Part shown: positions 23,037-34,774 of the stretch, piece by piece
Layout of the letters: every line of letters starts with the position of its first letter
Numbering within the stretch: position 1 is the first letter of the stretch
Assembly: GCF_964204645.1 (NCBI RefSeq)
Contig: NC_134030.1
Location: forward strand, 19,473,110 to 19,537,109
DNA from: Tubulanus polymorphus
Lineage: Eukaryota; Nemertea; Palaeonemertea; Tubulaniformes; Tubulanidae
Direction of reading: 5' to 3'
DNA length: 64,000 nt
Program-made: the position numbers and the translations under genes
The notes under the pieces: model-generated
What the model saw: only the letters and a program-made list of their open reading frames with translations
What the model was told of the DNA's origin: nothing
The model's database searches: none

Positions 23037-23655
23037 ATGCAAATGTGGACCTGGATTCAGAGTCACATAAAACCCACAAAACTGTGGAACTGGATTCAGA
23101 GTCACATAAAACCCACAAAACTGTGGAACTGGATTCAGAGACGAACTAAACCATTAACACAACTGTGGAACTGGATTCAGAATCAAATTAAACCCACACA
23201 ACTGTGGAACTGGTTTCAGAGTCACATAAAACCCACAAAACTGTGGAACTGGATTCAGAGACAAACTAAACCATTAACACAACTGTGGAACTGGATTCAA
23301 AATCAAATTAAACCCACAAAACTGTGGAACTGGATTCAGAGACAAACTAAACCATTAACACAACTGTGGAACTGGATTCAAAATCAAAATTAAACCCACG
23401 CAACTGTGGAACTGGTTTCAGAGTCACATAAAACCCACAAAACTGTGGAACTGGATTCAGAGACAAACTAAACCATTAACACAACTGTGGAACTGGATTC
23501 AAAATCAAATTAAACCCACACAACTGTGGAACTGGTTTCAGAGTCACGTAAAACCCACAAAACTGTGGAACTGGATTCAGAGACAAATTAAACCATTAAC
23601 ACAGTGTGGATCTGGATTTAGAGTTATATTAAACCTACACAACTGTGGAACTAGA
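23037..23655 (-). repeat. 39/42-bp satellite array (minus)
   Basis: About fifteen units of AACTGTGGAACTGGATTCAG with alternating spacers of ACCCACAA and ACCATTAACAC type. The core is the reverse complement of the array at 22014-22470, so the two form a large inverted pair. Adjacent first units are exactly 39 bp apart. Two unit types alternate, indicating amplification of a dimer. Confidence 0.9.
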
Positions 23656-24525
23656 TATACGCAGAGCCAAATGAAAAATGAAAGGGATATTTTGGCTTGA
23701 AAAGTCAGTATTTGCCTTTTTCTTTATTTCTAAAAAGCCGATTTACACTTCAAACGTCATTTCAAACGAAACTCGATGATTGGCCACAATCCACCGACCG
23801 ATCAACCGTCAAACAATTCAAATAACCAGGTCAATCGGTTGTTTTCGGTACTTTCCAGAAACGATCGCGTTCGGGATTGTCGGAAATCATCGGCGAAACG
23901 CCCGAGGAACCGACGGAAAGAAACGCCTTTCAGTCCGACAAAAACGGAACAGTCGCGCACCGGAAGTACGCTTGAAGTGCCTCGTTATGGAAACTGATAA
24001 ACGGATACTTTACATCAAAGATCGCTGCGGTATGTTTTGTGCGCGCCGTCGGAAGACGCACCGGCCCAGTCCTCGAATTACCGCCGTCTAAAGGAAAATA
24101 GCTATTCATTTACTCGACGTTTCCCAAGTAAGCGCTTTCAAAACGCAAACACCGAGGAGCCTTCAAACGCCTAATAGACCGTTCCTCTGTTCAGAACTGT
24201 GGAGCGTACGTTTTGACGGGTTATCAATAGCTCAACGGGTTTCACACTCGCAAAATGCCGAACGTGGAATAAAGTAATGAGGATATCGTTTCCGTTTTTT
24301 TTTCTTCTCATTTTTGTCGGCCTTTTCAATGCATCTACAATAATTAACTTGCCGTAAAGCCGGTGACGGCTACAATTTGTAAAAGGCCTATGTAAGTTAA
24401 ACTTGCTACGATTCGGTGAAATTATGATTAGAAATGTCTCGTTGACGATCACTACTTGAATTACCGCGTTGAAAAATACCGCGTGGGGACAAATAATTTC
24501 GGGAAATTAGGAATTTTGCTGTGTA
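23656..24525. other. No gene recognised
   Basis: Overlapping frames at 23776-24091 (up to 103 codons) and 24171-24452 are unrecognised and lack splice support. Confidence 0.35.
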
Positions 24526-24529
24526 GTTG

Positions 24530-25275
24530 ACCAGGGTGGTTTGATTTTTACCAGAGAATGAAATGTTAAAATCATCGATGGTTTGATTTTCACCTGTGAT
24601 CGAAATCTTAAAATCATCCGTGGTTTGATTTTCACCTGTGATCGAAATCTTAAAATCATCCGTTGTTTGATTTTCACCTGTGATCGAAATCTAAAAATCA
24701 TCAATGGTTTGATTTTCACCTGGGATTAAAATCTAAAAATCATCAATGGTTTGATTTTCACCTGTGATTGAAATCTAAAAATCATCAATGGTTTGATTTT
24801 CGCCTGGGATTAAAATCTAAAAATCATCAGTTGTTTGATTTTCACCTGTGATCGAAATCTTAAAATCATCCGTGGTTTGATTTTCACCTGGGATTAAAAT
24901 CTAAAAATCATCAGTTGTTTGATTTTCACCTGTGATTGAAATGTTAAAATCATCCGTGGTTTGATTTTCACCTGGGATTAAAATCTAAAAATCATCAGTT
25001 GTTTGATTTTCACCTGTGATCGAAATCTTAAAATCATCCGTGGTTTGATTTTCACCTGTGATTAAAATCTTAAAATCATCCGTGGTTTGATTTTCACCTG
25101 GGATTAAAATCTAAAAATCATCGATGGTTTGATTTTCACCTGGGATTAAAATCTTAAAATCATCCGTGGTTTGATTTTCACCTGGGATTAAAATCTTAAA
25201 ATCATCATCGGTGGTTTGATTTTGACCTGTGTGACTGAAATCTCAAAATCATCGATGGCTTGATTTCCATCGATT
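24530..25275 (+). repeat. 42-bp tandem array (GGTTTGATTTTCACC)
   Basis: About seventeen units of GTTTGATTTTCACCTG, then GATCGAAATCTTAAAATCATC. Starts at 24581 and 24623 give a 42-bp period. Two variants (GTGATCG and GGGATTA) are interspersed, indicating homogenisation among subfamilies. A 70-codon minus-strand frame here is a repeat artefact. Confidence 0.9.
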
Positions 25276-26883
25276 CCCAATTCACACGTAGATCTACCGG
25301 CGATAACTTTTCATCAAGTTGTGCCGATATAATAATTTCTATGTGCCTGAATATCTGGTGTCCATAGATCAATTTCGATGAAATTATGTCTCACGTGAGT
25401 TCTCCGAACTCTATCTCGAAGATAATATCTTTCGTTTGAGTTGTGACGCTAGGGTAAAGGTTATTCGTATTAACAGTTTAGTGCTAATTAGTTGGAATAC
25501 TTGTTAATCATTCATGGTTTAGACTCTCGGAGGATGCGATCCTTCAGCCGATGCCGACCACGCAGACGGTTTCGACGTCGAGACGCGGCTAGAAATCGAG
25601 AATCATCGCACTTCGGTGGCGTTTTCAACAAAGATTTCGAAACGGTTTCGACGAAAAAGTCTCGCCTAGAAATCCAATTTGAAAAATAATTTCGCAACGG
25701 CGCGCCCGAGAAAATAACTCTGTTTCAAGATTTTTTCTATAAAGTTAGAATTCGGGATTGACAAATTCTGGGGAAAGATTGGCTCATTTTCATGCTCGAA
25801 TTCGAGTCCCGCATTCAGGTTTGTCTATAGGACTTACTTATTGAAAATAAACTTTTTTTTATACATAATTCATAAAGGCATAATTCGGAATAATCGTGAA
25901 CAGTTAAATCGATATGACGAATTTCTCATTATCGAAGACTTCAGCGATTCTATGAAATTATGATTAGTAACCCGAGCTTATTTTCACACTTTTAAGAAGG
26001 TATCGCGTATCTAAGCTAAGCGATTTACATCGTTGAAATTCAGTCGTTCCCCGAATATTGTCATATATTAAAGCTAAATGCATTTTACATAAAATGAGAC
26101 ACATTTAAAAAAAAAGATGCTACAACCCTCATCCGTATATTTAGTACACATGAAATCACCGATTTGCTCTTAGAAGAAACTAATGGAAATAAGTTCGTTG
26201 AAAAATAAAATTTTTCAGTTTTAATTCAAATGATTTTAAGTAAACCTATACACTGATATAACTAGGCAGAACACGTATACTTCAATGCGGGTACCGCGGA
26301 TTTTAAACCCCTCTCGGCAAATTTCATTTTGCCGTTTGTTCGATTAAGAACCGGCTGTAATCGAAATCCGGGATTAAATCCGAAATGAATTCGTTCCCAA
26401 TCGCTTTCGGAAATACAAAACCGATTCAAAGTAACATATCGGAATTAAGAAAAAAAAACTCGGAAAGTCAGGGCTGAACCCGGGATAGCTGCCGTGAAAA
26501 GTAACGTTTTTATTTTCAAATCCTACCTGTTTTTCTTTGCAGAATTTTATCCTCGACGATAACTTGTTTTCGGCGAAGTTTTATTCCTCGTAGCGAGCGC
26601 GCGAAGACGTTTGGAGATCGTTATCGATATCTGACGACAGAGCGGGAAAATGATGTCGAGTAAGAGAAGTTTTTAGTGGCGTACGCGTTGCAGGGTTGGT
26701 GGTCGAGTGACGAGTTTGCGCGGTGAGTCAACGAGCTCTCCAGGTATCGGCGATGTGGAAACGTATGAAACGCGTCGTACGAACTTGCGCGCATTCGACA
26801 TCCGTTTGCTACTATAACACGTGCGTGCTAACTCGCTTTGCTCGCGTAAGATTCAGAAGAGATATTTCTAAACGATTGAGTTT
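25276..26883. other. No gene confirmed
   Basis: The segment 26570-26730 is richer in CpG than its surroundings and contains GGTGAGT at 26721, a consensus splice donor. A 5' exon is conceivable but unsupported. The rest is A/T-rich and unrecognised. Confidence 0.3.
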
Positions 26884-26894
26884 AAGGTACTTTG

Positions 26895-27096
26895 GTTTCC
26901 ATAGACAAGTGGCTGTCCAATATCAATATTAGACAAAAACCCACAATAAAAAAGAAAAACTATCTGGCAGCTTAACGTTTCAACTCAATTCTATGAGCCA
27001 TTTTCAAAAACTATTGAAAATGGCTCATAGAATTGAGTTGAAACTTTAAGCTACCAGATAGTTTTTCTTTTTATCGTGGGTTTTTGTCTGCTATAA
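26895..27096. mobile_element. Hairpin (foldback) element
   Basis: Arms at 26931-27007 and 27014-27090 are almost perfect inverted copies (ends AGACAAAAACCCAC and GTGGGTTTTTGTCT) with a loop of only a few bases. The 11-bp word AAGGTACTTTG lies on both sides at 26884-26894 and 27097-27107 and may be the target duplication. No coding capacity. Confidence 0.75.
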
Positions 27097-27489
27097 AGGT
27101 ACTTTGTTTTAATGTAAAATTGAAAATATATTTTCATTCAAAGAGACTTCCGCGTGATATAAATGCATCTTCATTTTTCATTATTTCATCCCTTTTCATT
27201 TGTTTTTTTTTTCTTATCATGTTTATGTCACGGTGTCTGAACATCTTCTTGAATATACAGCCTTTATCGCTCTGCTCAGCTCCTGTAGCCTTATTGTCTG
27301 TAAGCTATTTTGTTATCTATTATTTTATATTGATGGTGACAAATAAACCACTATATATACCTCGCTGATCGCTCGATCATGACTCTTCTGAACTCATTCT
27401 CCTGAACTTTATAGCTTACTCATATGAGCTCCCCTGAAATTTACGAAATTTACTAACTCTCAGTTCCTTTCCCTAAGTTTCTTCATTCT

Positions 27490-27770
27490 CCTTTCGTTTT
27501 TACTGGGTGCTCGCGACAGCGGGCTTTGCATGGCCCACGTAGAAAGCTACCATTATAATTGTGTTTGTTCAAAAATTGTAAATCTATTGTTTGTTTGCTT
27601 ATTCGCTCAATCTCTGTACATAGCCTGTAAAACTTTCCGTGAAATAAATTTGACATTCAATGACAACTTCAACTTGAACACTGAGAGCAACACCTTTTCA
27701 TGGGAGGGGCTTGTTGGAAATAACGTCATTATGATGATAATGATATAATAATAGTTATAATAGTATCAAT
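27490..27770 (+). mobile_element. Possible LINE 3' UTR fragment
   Basis: CTGGGTGCTCGCGACA, GTGTTTGTTCAAAAATTGTA and CTTTCCGTGAAATAAATT recur in the same order, diverged, at 53870-54115. Two copies of an interspersed 3' UTR-like sequence is the simplest reading, but no reverse transcriptase frame remains. Confidence 0.4.
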
Positions 27771-27820
27771 AATCTATTTGTTCGAATAGCGCTATATAAG
27801 ATAATCATAGCGTATTACAA

Positions 27821-28167
27821 TAGTAATAGATTCAAATAACCGAATAACCATAGAAGCGATAACATTAAAAACCTCATTTTCTAATGAGTAAATACAGTTT
27901 ATTAACACGAACGTTTTCGGGATCATATCCCCTCATCAGGTGAAATACAAGTGAATCAAATGATTAAACTACAGGTTTATATAACCTAACGTATAACGTA
28001 TAATCATTTGATTCACTTGTATTTCACCTGATGAGGGGATATGATCCCGAAAACGTTTGTGTTAATAAACTGTATTTACTCATTAGAAAATGAGGTTTTT
28101 AATGTTATCGCTTCTATGGTTATTCGGATATTTGAACTCTCTTCCTAAGATCTAGTAATAGATTCAA
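27821..28167. mobile_element. Palindromic element with hammerhead-like motif
   Basis: Arms at 27831-27966 and 28001-28136 are over 95% identical by eye, with a 34-bp centre. Both contain CACCTGATGAGGGGAT, then ATGATCCCGAAAACG: a CTGATGA core, a 4-bp helix with a short loop, then GAAA, as in hammerhead ribozymes. The 15-bp word TAGTAATAGATTCAA flanks the element at 27821-27835 and 28153-28167 and looks like a target-site duplication. A Penelope-like origin would fit, but no protein is left. Confidence 0.7.
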
Positions 28168-29964
28168 TCATGAAATTATTAAAATGTCATTTTGTAAGTA
28201 GCAAGAGACATTGTACGTGGTAAAAGCTTTTCTAAATAGATATGTTTTCGGTTTTCGTCTAAAGCGTCGACAGATGGGTATTCCCGAATACTGAACGGTA
28301 AACACTTTATAGTGCTGGAGGAGTAAACTGCCAAATGACATTTTGGAGACAGGTTTGACCAGACGTGTGAACCGAGTGCCCTTGTGGGTATATTAACTGT
28401 TAAAACCGACCTTATACTATTCAGATGCAAGATGCAGATGTTTAACCCCTCAAAAACTAGGTGTAAAAATTTGTATTCAATTTACAAATATGGGGCGGCG
28501 TGTTAAACAGTTTTTTTACAGATAGGTTCAAAGGGAGACTTATCTCAAGAATATATTGCTTAACAACACGTTGGAATTTCACACTAGAAAAAATATCGGG
28601 CAACCTGTGAAAACAGGACAGCAGTGAAGTTGGACGATTATCTTAAAGTAATGCTTTATCTAACTAGAACTGTAATACGATCGACATATCATTGACAGTG
28701 TCGTCGTATATGGGACAGTTTATGGAGGATCTCTTATTCATTCTAGGTACTATTTTTGGGGTCCGGCTCTACGCATCTTGGAGCTACTAACCTAGTGTGA
28801 TCTCTAAGCCTCCTCGATTGGCTGAGTAGCGTCGGTAACCGCCCGTCAGTTTGCCTACTAGAAAATTAACTATTTCATGTTTATAGATAATGTATGATTT
28901 CAAACTTACGCGGCTGGATGCTTGGAAAACCAATAAAGGCAATAAAGTGCCCATTAGGAATCCAAGCACCCAGGATTATTATGCAAATTATGCCAAATCT
29001 GTCAAAATCGATTCACCAAAACACCTGATCTGGTAGGGCAGACATTTTCCAACATAAGAAAATGGTTGAGTTGATTAAAAACTTATTTCTTAGAAACCTA
29101 GATGTTTAAGCCCACGGTGTTATCATCATCGACAAGAGGCTTGCGGAATCTAATTTCCCTTTTCCAATGAGTACGAAAAAGCGAACTCAGAGAACGCCAC
29201 ATTGTCTGAAAAACATTTCAAATTTTTAATCAAAGTTATCGAAAATAAAAAACGAGAATGGTCCGAGAAAGCGGCCCGAAAACTAGTTCAGATTTCGTGA
29301 TTAAGCGACGTGGTTGAAAAAAAAGAACTTAATTACGATAAAACGTTGCATAAATGCAAGCTAAAGGTCACCTAATCTATGATCAATGATTCTCGGTTCT
29401 TGCAGATAGGTGAAGTGCGATTAATCGCCATCGCTACGAGTTTGATATTTGATATTCCAACGCGACTTAAGACACATTTTTCTGACACGTAAGCGGGTCA
29501 CACCTGAAAACTGACGTAACCACGCATTTCACCGTACGTTCGGGAAGCTGAGAAAATCCGTGCAGCCGCAGTAGCAGTAGCAGCACTGATGTTGCCGGTA
29601 CTTTTAAAATCTACACATCGCCAAATACGACCTCTTCGAAATACACTCAACCACTCCCCAACTAGAACTGTAACTCAACCCACGGTGAATTTCGGTTATC
29701 TGAGTTAGTCGACTATAGTCGAACTAAACGAAACCGAATGTCAGTTAGTCGGAACTATGGTCCAGAATTGGTCGACCACACGATTGACCACGGTCGCTGT
29801 AGTTCGGATACAGTTCCAAGATGGCCGACACTGTGAAATACGTTCTGACCGAACTATACTGCGTTCGGTTATTAGTTCCGACCTCTCAAGTCGACTAGCT
29901 ACGAAAACCGAAGTTCACCCGGCTTGAATTAGTTTTCTTCCGTATGTTCGACGGGAACCAGTCT
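28168..29964. other. No gene recognised
   Basis: Frames of 83 codons or less, none recognisable. Between 29690 and 29900 the words GTCGAC, GTTCGG and AGTCGG recur in both orientations. This may be a decayed palindromic repeat. Confidence 0.3.
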
Positions 29965-31704
29965 AATAAACCATTTTACAGTTGCTAGCCGCCATTTTGT
30001 TAGGGTACTTTTGTCCCATATTGTTGGGTCATTTTTTTCTCTTTTTCAAAAACTATCCGTGATGTGTATTGTATCATATTTCATCTGTCGATGGATGGAT
30101 TTTGACAACTTCAGCAACATTCAAACCGCGTGAATCTCTAGTTTTCAGTTATGTTAAAATCATTTCTCAAATTTACAACAATGCGACATGAGAGCGATAT
30201 AAAAATCGGTGGTCAGTTTTTGCCGTGCGCATAGAAATCCAGGGTACTGAACTTTGAAGTTCGTTATTTTCAGAAATAATTTTCTAAAAAATCCAAACAT
30301 TTCAAGCACTGTGCGCATAAACGCCCCCTTTCAGGTGAACTTTGAAATTTTAAGATATCTTGCCTAGTTTTTTTCCTATGGCTCTTTAACTGCAGCGCGT
30401 GTATTGTCATTCCGAGATTTGGCGCTGTTTTCTTTGCGTGTATTTCAGTATATGGGTGTTATTTCTTCATTTTCACTACACTTGTCTCTACGGAAAATGG
30501 TTTTAATTGTTGGTACGAGTATCAGGTTTAAATATTACGGCATTAATACTGTATTCCGTTCTCCGGCGCTAGTTCGTAATGGCTGTAATGGTAACCGCTT
30601 TTACGGCAGGCAGAGGCTTACGTACATGCACCCAAGAAAACCCAAAATATCACTCTTTTGTTGTAAATGCAATCCACACACTTCTTGCGTTTTTGGTGAT
30701 GGTAGATGTCACTTTTTACTTTTTATCACCTGCGTCTGACATTCGAAAAAAAGAAAACGTTTTCCTATATTTTCTTCCCAATCTAATCAATCTTGAGTGT
30801 ACTTAATAGAAAGTATTCATAGAAAGAAGCTGAATATTTGCCCCACCCCATTTGTCCAGCTTTTTGACCACTTCTCCATCCATCTAATTTCAGTAGATTT
30901 TTATGTAAATTTATTGATAGACTACTGATTTAAATGGTCATCATACTCGATTTTGAGTGCTATATTTCCTTTCTTCTTCCATCTCAATATAGGCCCATAT
31001 ATTCTCTTCCCGCGCGCAACTTCGAATGCGTGATCAAAATGCCGCTCAGTCTCGCTGCTAAAACTGGTCAGAAAAATCCCTTAAACCCCAACATCTCTAA
31101 TGTCTCCGATCTATTATATTGCATAAACGACGTGATATTTAAACCTGATACTCGTACCAACAATTAAAACCATTTTCCGTAGAGACAAGTGTAGTGAAAA
31201 TGAAGAAATAACTCCCATATACTGAAATACACGCAAAGAAAACAGCGCCGAATCTCGGAATGACAATACACGCGCTGCAGTTAAAGAGCCATAGGAAAAA
31301 AACTAGGCAAGATATCTTAAAATTTCAAAGTTCACCTAAAAGGGGGCATTTATGCGCACAGTGCTTGAAATGTTTGGATTTTTTAGAAAATTATTTCTGA
31401 AAATAACGAACTTCAAATTCAGTACCCTGGATTTCTATGCGCACGGCAAAAACTGACCACCGATTTTTATATCGCTCTCATGTCGCATTGTTGTAAATTT
31501 GAGGAATGATTTTAACATAACTGAAAACTAGAGATTCACGCGGTTTGAATGTTGCTGAAGTTGTCAAAATCCATCCATCGACAGATGAAATATGATACAA
31601 TACACATCACGGATAGTTTTTAAAAAAGAGAAAAAAATGACCCAACAATACGGGACAAAAGTACCCTAACAAAATGGCGGCTAGCAACTGTAAAATGGTT
31701 TATT
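29965..31704. mobile_element. Large foldback element, 574-bp arms
   Basis: Left arm 29965-30538 and right arm 31132-31704 are near-identical inverted copies, ending in AATAAACCATTTTACAG. The 593-bp centre (30539-31131) is unrelated to the arms. It contains a C-x-C...HFLLFITC pattern in one frame, resembling the C-terminal zinc knuckle of LINE reverse transcriptases, and two 3' splice-like sites. Related ends occur at 10770-11291 and 57392. No transposase is seen and no target duplication is obvious. Confidence 0.8.
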
Positions 31705-31854
31705 CAACCGACACGACAAAGCGGCAGATTGTACCACCCAAATTACAACCACAGTCTAGAAAATCTATTGTTTATCCCGACCCATGAGGGCGCTTAGTAA
31801 GACATAATTCGGTGCCTAGCAGATTTTTCGGGAGTCGGCTTTCCCCGTTCGCTT

Positions 31855-32112
31855 ATAGTTCGCTGGCTCCTACATTGACTGACTATATTGGATCATTTAA
31901 CCCCACGATGACCTTTGAAGTGTTGCCCGCTCATTGTAAGTAGCCTGCAGCCAGATTCGAACCCGCTTACTGCCATCAAAACCAGGGCCGATTAATGCTG
32001 TTTTCATTAAGTCAATTTTCTATGTTGCTTTTACTTCATTCGGATCTTGGTTTCCTAAAGTAAACCATGTTTCATTGTTCATTTTAACTTCACAGTCGCT
32101 TTCGACTGTCTC
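31855..32112 (-). repeat. SINE fragments, two pieces
   Basis: 31860-31985 has the SINE body with TTGGATCATTTAACC and a B-box (GGGTTCGAATCTGG on the minus strand). 32040-32110 carries a second piece with GGATCTTGGTTTCC. Both belong to the family at 18538-18740. Confidence 0.6.
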
Positions 32113-32189
32113 GACTGGGTCTAAGATCAATGTATGAATGAACAGAGAAAATATAGAAGAAAAATCAAAACTGATTTTTCAATTCTTAT

Positions 32190-32195
32190 TTATTC
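32190..32195 (-). terminator. Poly(A) signal AATAAA
   Basis: AATAAA on the minus strand, 170 bases downstream of the stop of the Ly6-like exon. A second AATAA-containing stretch is close by. The position fits a 3' UTR end. Confidence 0.45.
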
Positions 32196-32365
32196 ATGCA
32201 ATTTGGAAATAAATGATCTGTTCAGTGGAATATTACGTAGTTTTATAGAATCGTTTAAGCGAACGCGTTATGGTCGATCGGGAATCCCCGTCACCGTGTG
32301 ACATCACGGCTGAGATGATTTTCGGGACGATACTTTCGATTTTCCAAATTCGGTCAAAAAACTTC

Positions 32366-32719
32366 TCAATCCATAGTGTGATTATTGCAGCCGTTCTCAC
32401 CGCAACAGTGGTATCTTTCTAGTCTAAACCCGTCGTGGAGTCTTTCTATAATCGGCCGGAATCGAGCTTCGCTCATACAGCCGATAGGTGCCATGCAAAC
32501 TCGTTCGTACATTTTGACATCGCGCCAACTAGTCAACGCCTCCTGGTGAGTAAAACACGATCCAATATGGCCGCTACCCTTGGAATGTAGTGACAATGCG
32601 ATTGTTAAGTGAAATTTCGCGCGTATCCTTAGCGACATCTTTGAATTCACGCGCAGATTATTTCGAGCTTTTCGAGTAGAATTCAAGGTATATAAGCTAC
32701 TATGCAACTTACGGCACAT
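32366..32719 (-). CDS. Ly6/uPAR-like three-finger protein, last exon (partial)
   Basis: The minus-strand frame ends with a cysteine pattern typical of Ly6/uPAR (LU) domains: a GSC, then VCMAPIGC, then YHCCGENGCN about ten residues before the stop. The final CC-x4-CN is the hallmark of the third finger. LU domains are small disulphide-rich folds of secreted or GPI-anchored proteins. The open frame is 117 codons from its first ATG, but only the last 60 or so residues look like the domain. The true exon boundary is not fixed, and a 3' splice site before GSGHIGSC is possible. No signal peptide or GPI signal is seen. The upstream exon or exons were not identified. The AATAAA at 32190 supports this being a terminal exon. 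Family assignment rests on cysteine spacing alone. Confidence 0.5.
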   Translation of the reverse strand: MCRKLHSSLYTLNSTRKARNNLRVNSKMSLRIRAKFHLTIALSLHSKGSGHIGSCFTHQEALTSWRDVKMYERVCMAPIGCMSEARFRPIIERLHDGFRLERYHCCGENGCNNHTMD

Positions 32720-32949
32720 CTAAAGCCAGTGGGGCACGTCCGCAAGAAGTGCTTTTGAGGTGTCAGACAATCAGCAGTTACCGGACTCACAGTCCACAGA
32801 TGAGCCAAATTTTCAGGCATTCTTGTATAATAGCCACAATGGTAACATTGCAAACCGGTCGTAGTACCTGGAAACAGTATTCAGATCACGGAATACAGGT
32901 ATATAGGCCCTATCAGACCCCGAACTTGAGTTCTGCAGTCCAGGGGGCG

Positions 32950-33335
32950 CTTCGCGGATGATTTGAAGCTCCCTTAGGCCCGAGTGAACTTCAATTCATT
33001 TGTGAAGCGACCACCAGGTGTCTCTTGACTGCGCAGCGTCGACCCATGGTTTAGAATGTTTATGTAAGATATCAATACTTTTTTTCACAGATGATTTAAA
33101 GCTCACATAAACCCGAGTGAACTTGAATTCATTTGTGAAGCGACCGCCAGGTGTCTCTTGACTGCGCAGCGTGGACTCATGGTTTAGAATATTTATGTAA
33201 GATATCACTACTTTTTGCACAGATGATTTAAAGCTCACTTAGGCCCGAGTGAACTTCAAGTCATTTGTGAAACGACCACCAGGTGTCTCTTGACTGGTTT
33301 AGAATGTTTATGTAAGACATGAACACTTTTTTCTC
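32950..33335 (+). repeat. 132-bp tandem repeat, 2.6 units
   Basis: CCCGAGTGAACTTCA recurs at 32979, 33112 and 33244, a period of 132-133 bp. Each unit holds GCGACCACCAGGTGTCTC and TTTAGAATGTTTATGTAAGA. The minus-strand open frame here is a repeat artefact. Confidence 0.85.
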
Positions 33336-33845
33336 ACCGGTTAACGTCAAAAACAGGAACATCTGAAGACGAAACATTTTCCGGAGTGCTCCAAAAACTG
33401 GTGCCGTTACCTACGAGTTATAGGACTATATAAACCTACAAGTCATTATTATACGATGTTTGATTGAGCGCATAATAATTAGTAATTTCCCGTCAAATAC
33501 ACTAGCAAAAAACACTTGTATTTCTATCATAATCCAATTAATTTCTAGTTATCAAAAACAAAAATGAGACACTCCAGTAAATTACGATATATGTTTTTAG
33601 GAGCCTGTAAATGGTTGTGTTATGTAATACATCATTTTGGTCATTAAAAGTACAAATACCAGCCACAGACATCACCCGTACGCGCTGGGGTATCTGCGTC
33701 AATTACGAAACCAGAATTAACTGACAACTTCACATTGTATTTAACCTCATCACTGAATACGTTTAGAAAATGAGATTTATATTGTAACCGCTTGTATGGG
33801 TTATCGTTCTGTTACCTGAGCTTTACGAAACGTGTACACATTTGA
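33336..33845. other. No gene recognised
   Basis: A/T-rich with no supported feature. Confidence 0.35.
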
Positions 33846-33849
33846 AACA

Positions 33850-34095
33850 TCTTTGGCCCGAATTTGGCCCAGAGCCATTGCTCACACGGGTGCCAAATTT
33901 GGCCCGACCAAAATCTTCGGAGCAGGACCGAACCGAATCTTAACACGGGTCAAATTATTGCGTTTGAAACTGGTACCGGAAATGACTCACTTCGCTTTGT
34001 TTGAGCATTGTTTAGTATCGAGTGAGTGGTTCACGTGTGAACGCGCTCTCTAATTAGGCACGGGCCGAATTTGACCAGGGCTAAATTTTCACCGC
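33850..34095 (+). repeat. Dispersed element with AAATTTGGCCCG ends, copy 2
   Basis: Aligns in inverse orientation with 5995-6250, including GAGTGGTTCACGTGTGAACG. Ends are rich in TTTGGCCCGA and GGGCCGAATTT words. Confidence 0.7.
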
Positions 34096-34139
34096 ATGAA
34101 CGATCAAAGGGCATCAACGGTTTCGACGCAAACAGTTTA

Positions 34140-34290
34140 AAAGTCATGTACTATTGCTATTGGTATCACTACTATAACTTTTACTATTTCTATTACTATT
34201 GCTACAACTATTGCTATAGCTCAACGCTAATTGCTAATTACTAGATTGTTAATTGCTTGTAAACTCATTACTATGACTACCATACTATCG
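34140..34290 (+). repeat. Imperfect (CTATTA)n microsatellite
   Basis: TACTATTGCTATT, ACTATTTCTATTACTATTGC and related words repeat at 6-bp steps with decay toward the right. Confidence 0.7.
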
Positions 34291-34770
34291 TTCTTATTAG
34301 AATTCTAATCATGATGGTTATCAAATATAATTCATTCAGTTGCATTTAGCCTGTCATCTGTTTCAAATTTATGAATCCACACACTATGGCATAATTGGCT
34401 ACTAAATTAATCATAACACTGATGAGATATTGTCTGGTTTATAAACAAGATCTGCGTATAATAATAATCTATCAGTTTCTAGATGTTCAGTGAAGATGGT
34501 ATTGTTTGCGATCACGCCCTTCTTTAGTTATCAGCTTGATATTGATTTCTCATATTTTCAAATAATTGGTTTTACGGAGGAATCGTATGTAATATGTCGT
34601 AATGAAATACCGTTAAGAATAACAAGGTCTAGGGTGACCTTTCGATTTTGCGAGCATATTAATCGCGTACGTGATTCTGTAAAAAAAACTTAACGGCGAG
34701 TGCTTAAAGATAACACCCACTCTTATGAGGTGTAGTATTTCAACAATTGCCCACTTCAAACCATCTTCAC
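34291..34770. other. No gene recognised
   Basis: A 67-codon frame at 34490-34693 has no recognisable feature. Confidence 0.35.
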
Positions 34771-34774
34771 CTTA

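Noticed and set aside
22036-23393. Repeat proteins (NPVPQLSCFNST and QLWNWIQ types)
   Set aside because: The satellite unit is 39 bp, a multiple of three, so any stop-free frame stays open through the array. Both strands are open and there is no start context or splice support.
22014-25275. CRISPR-like regularly spaced repeats
   Set aside because: The arrays are plain tandem satellites without unique spacers, in an intron-containing animal genome; no cas genes are present.
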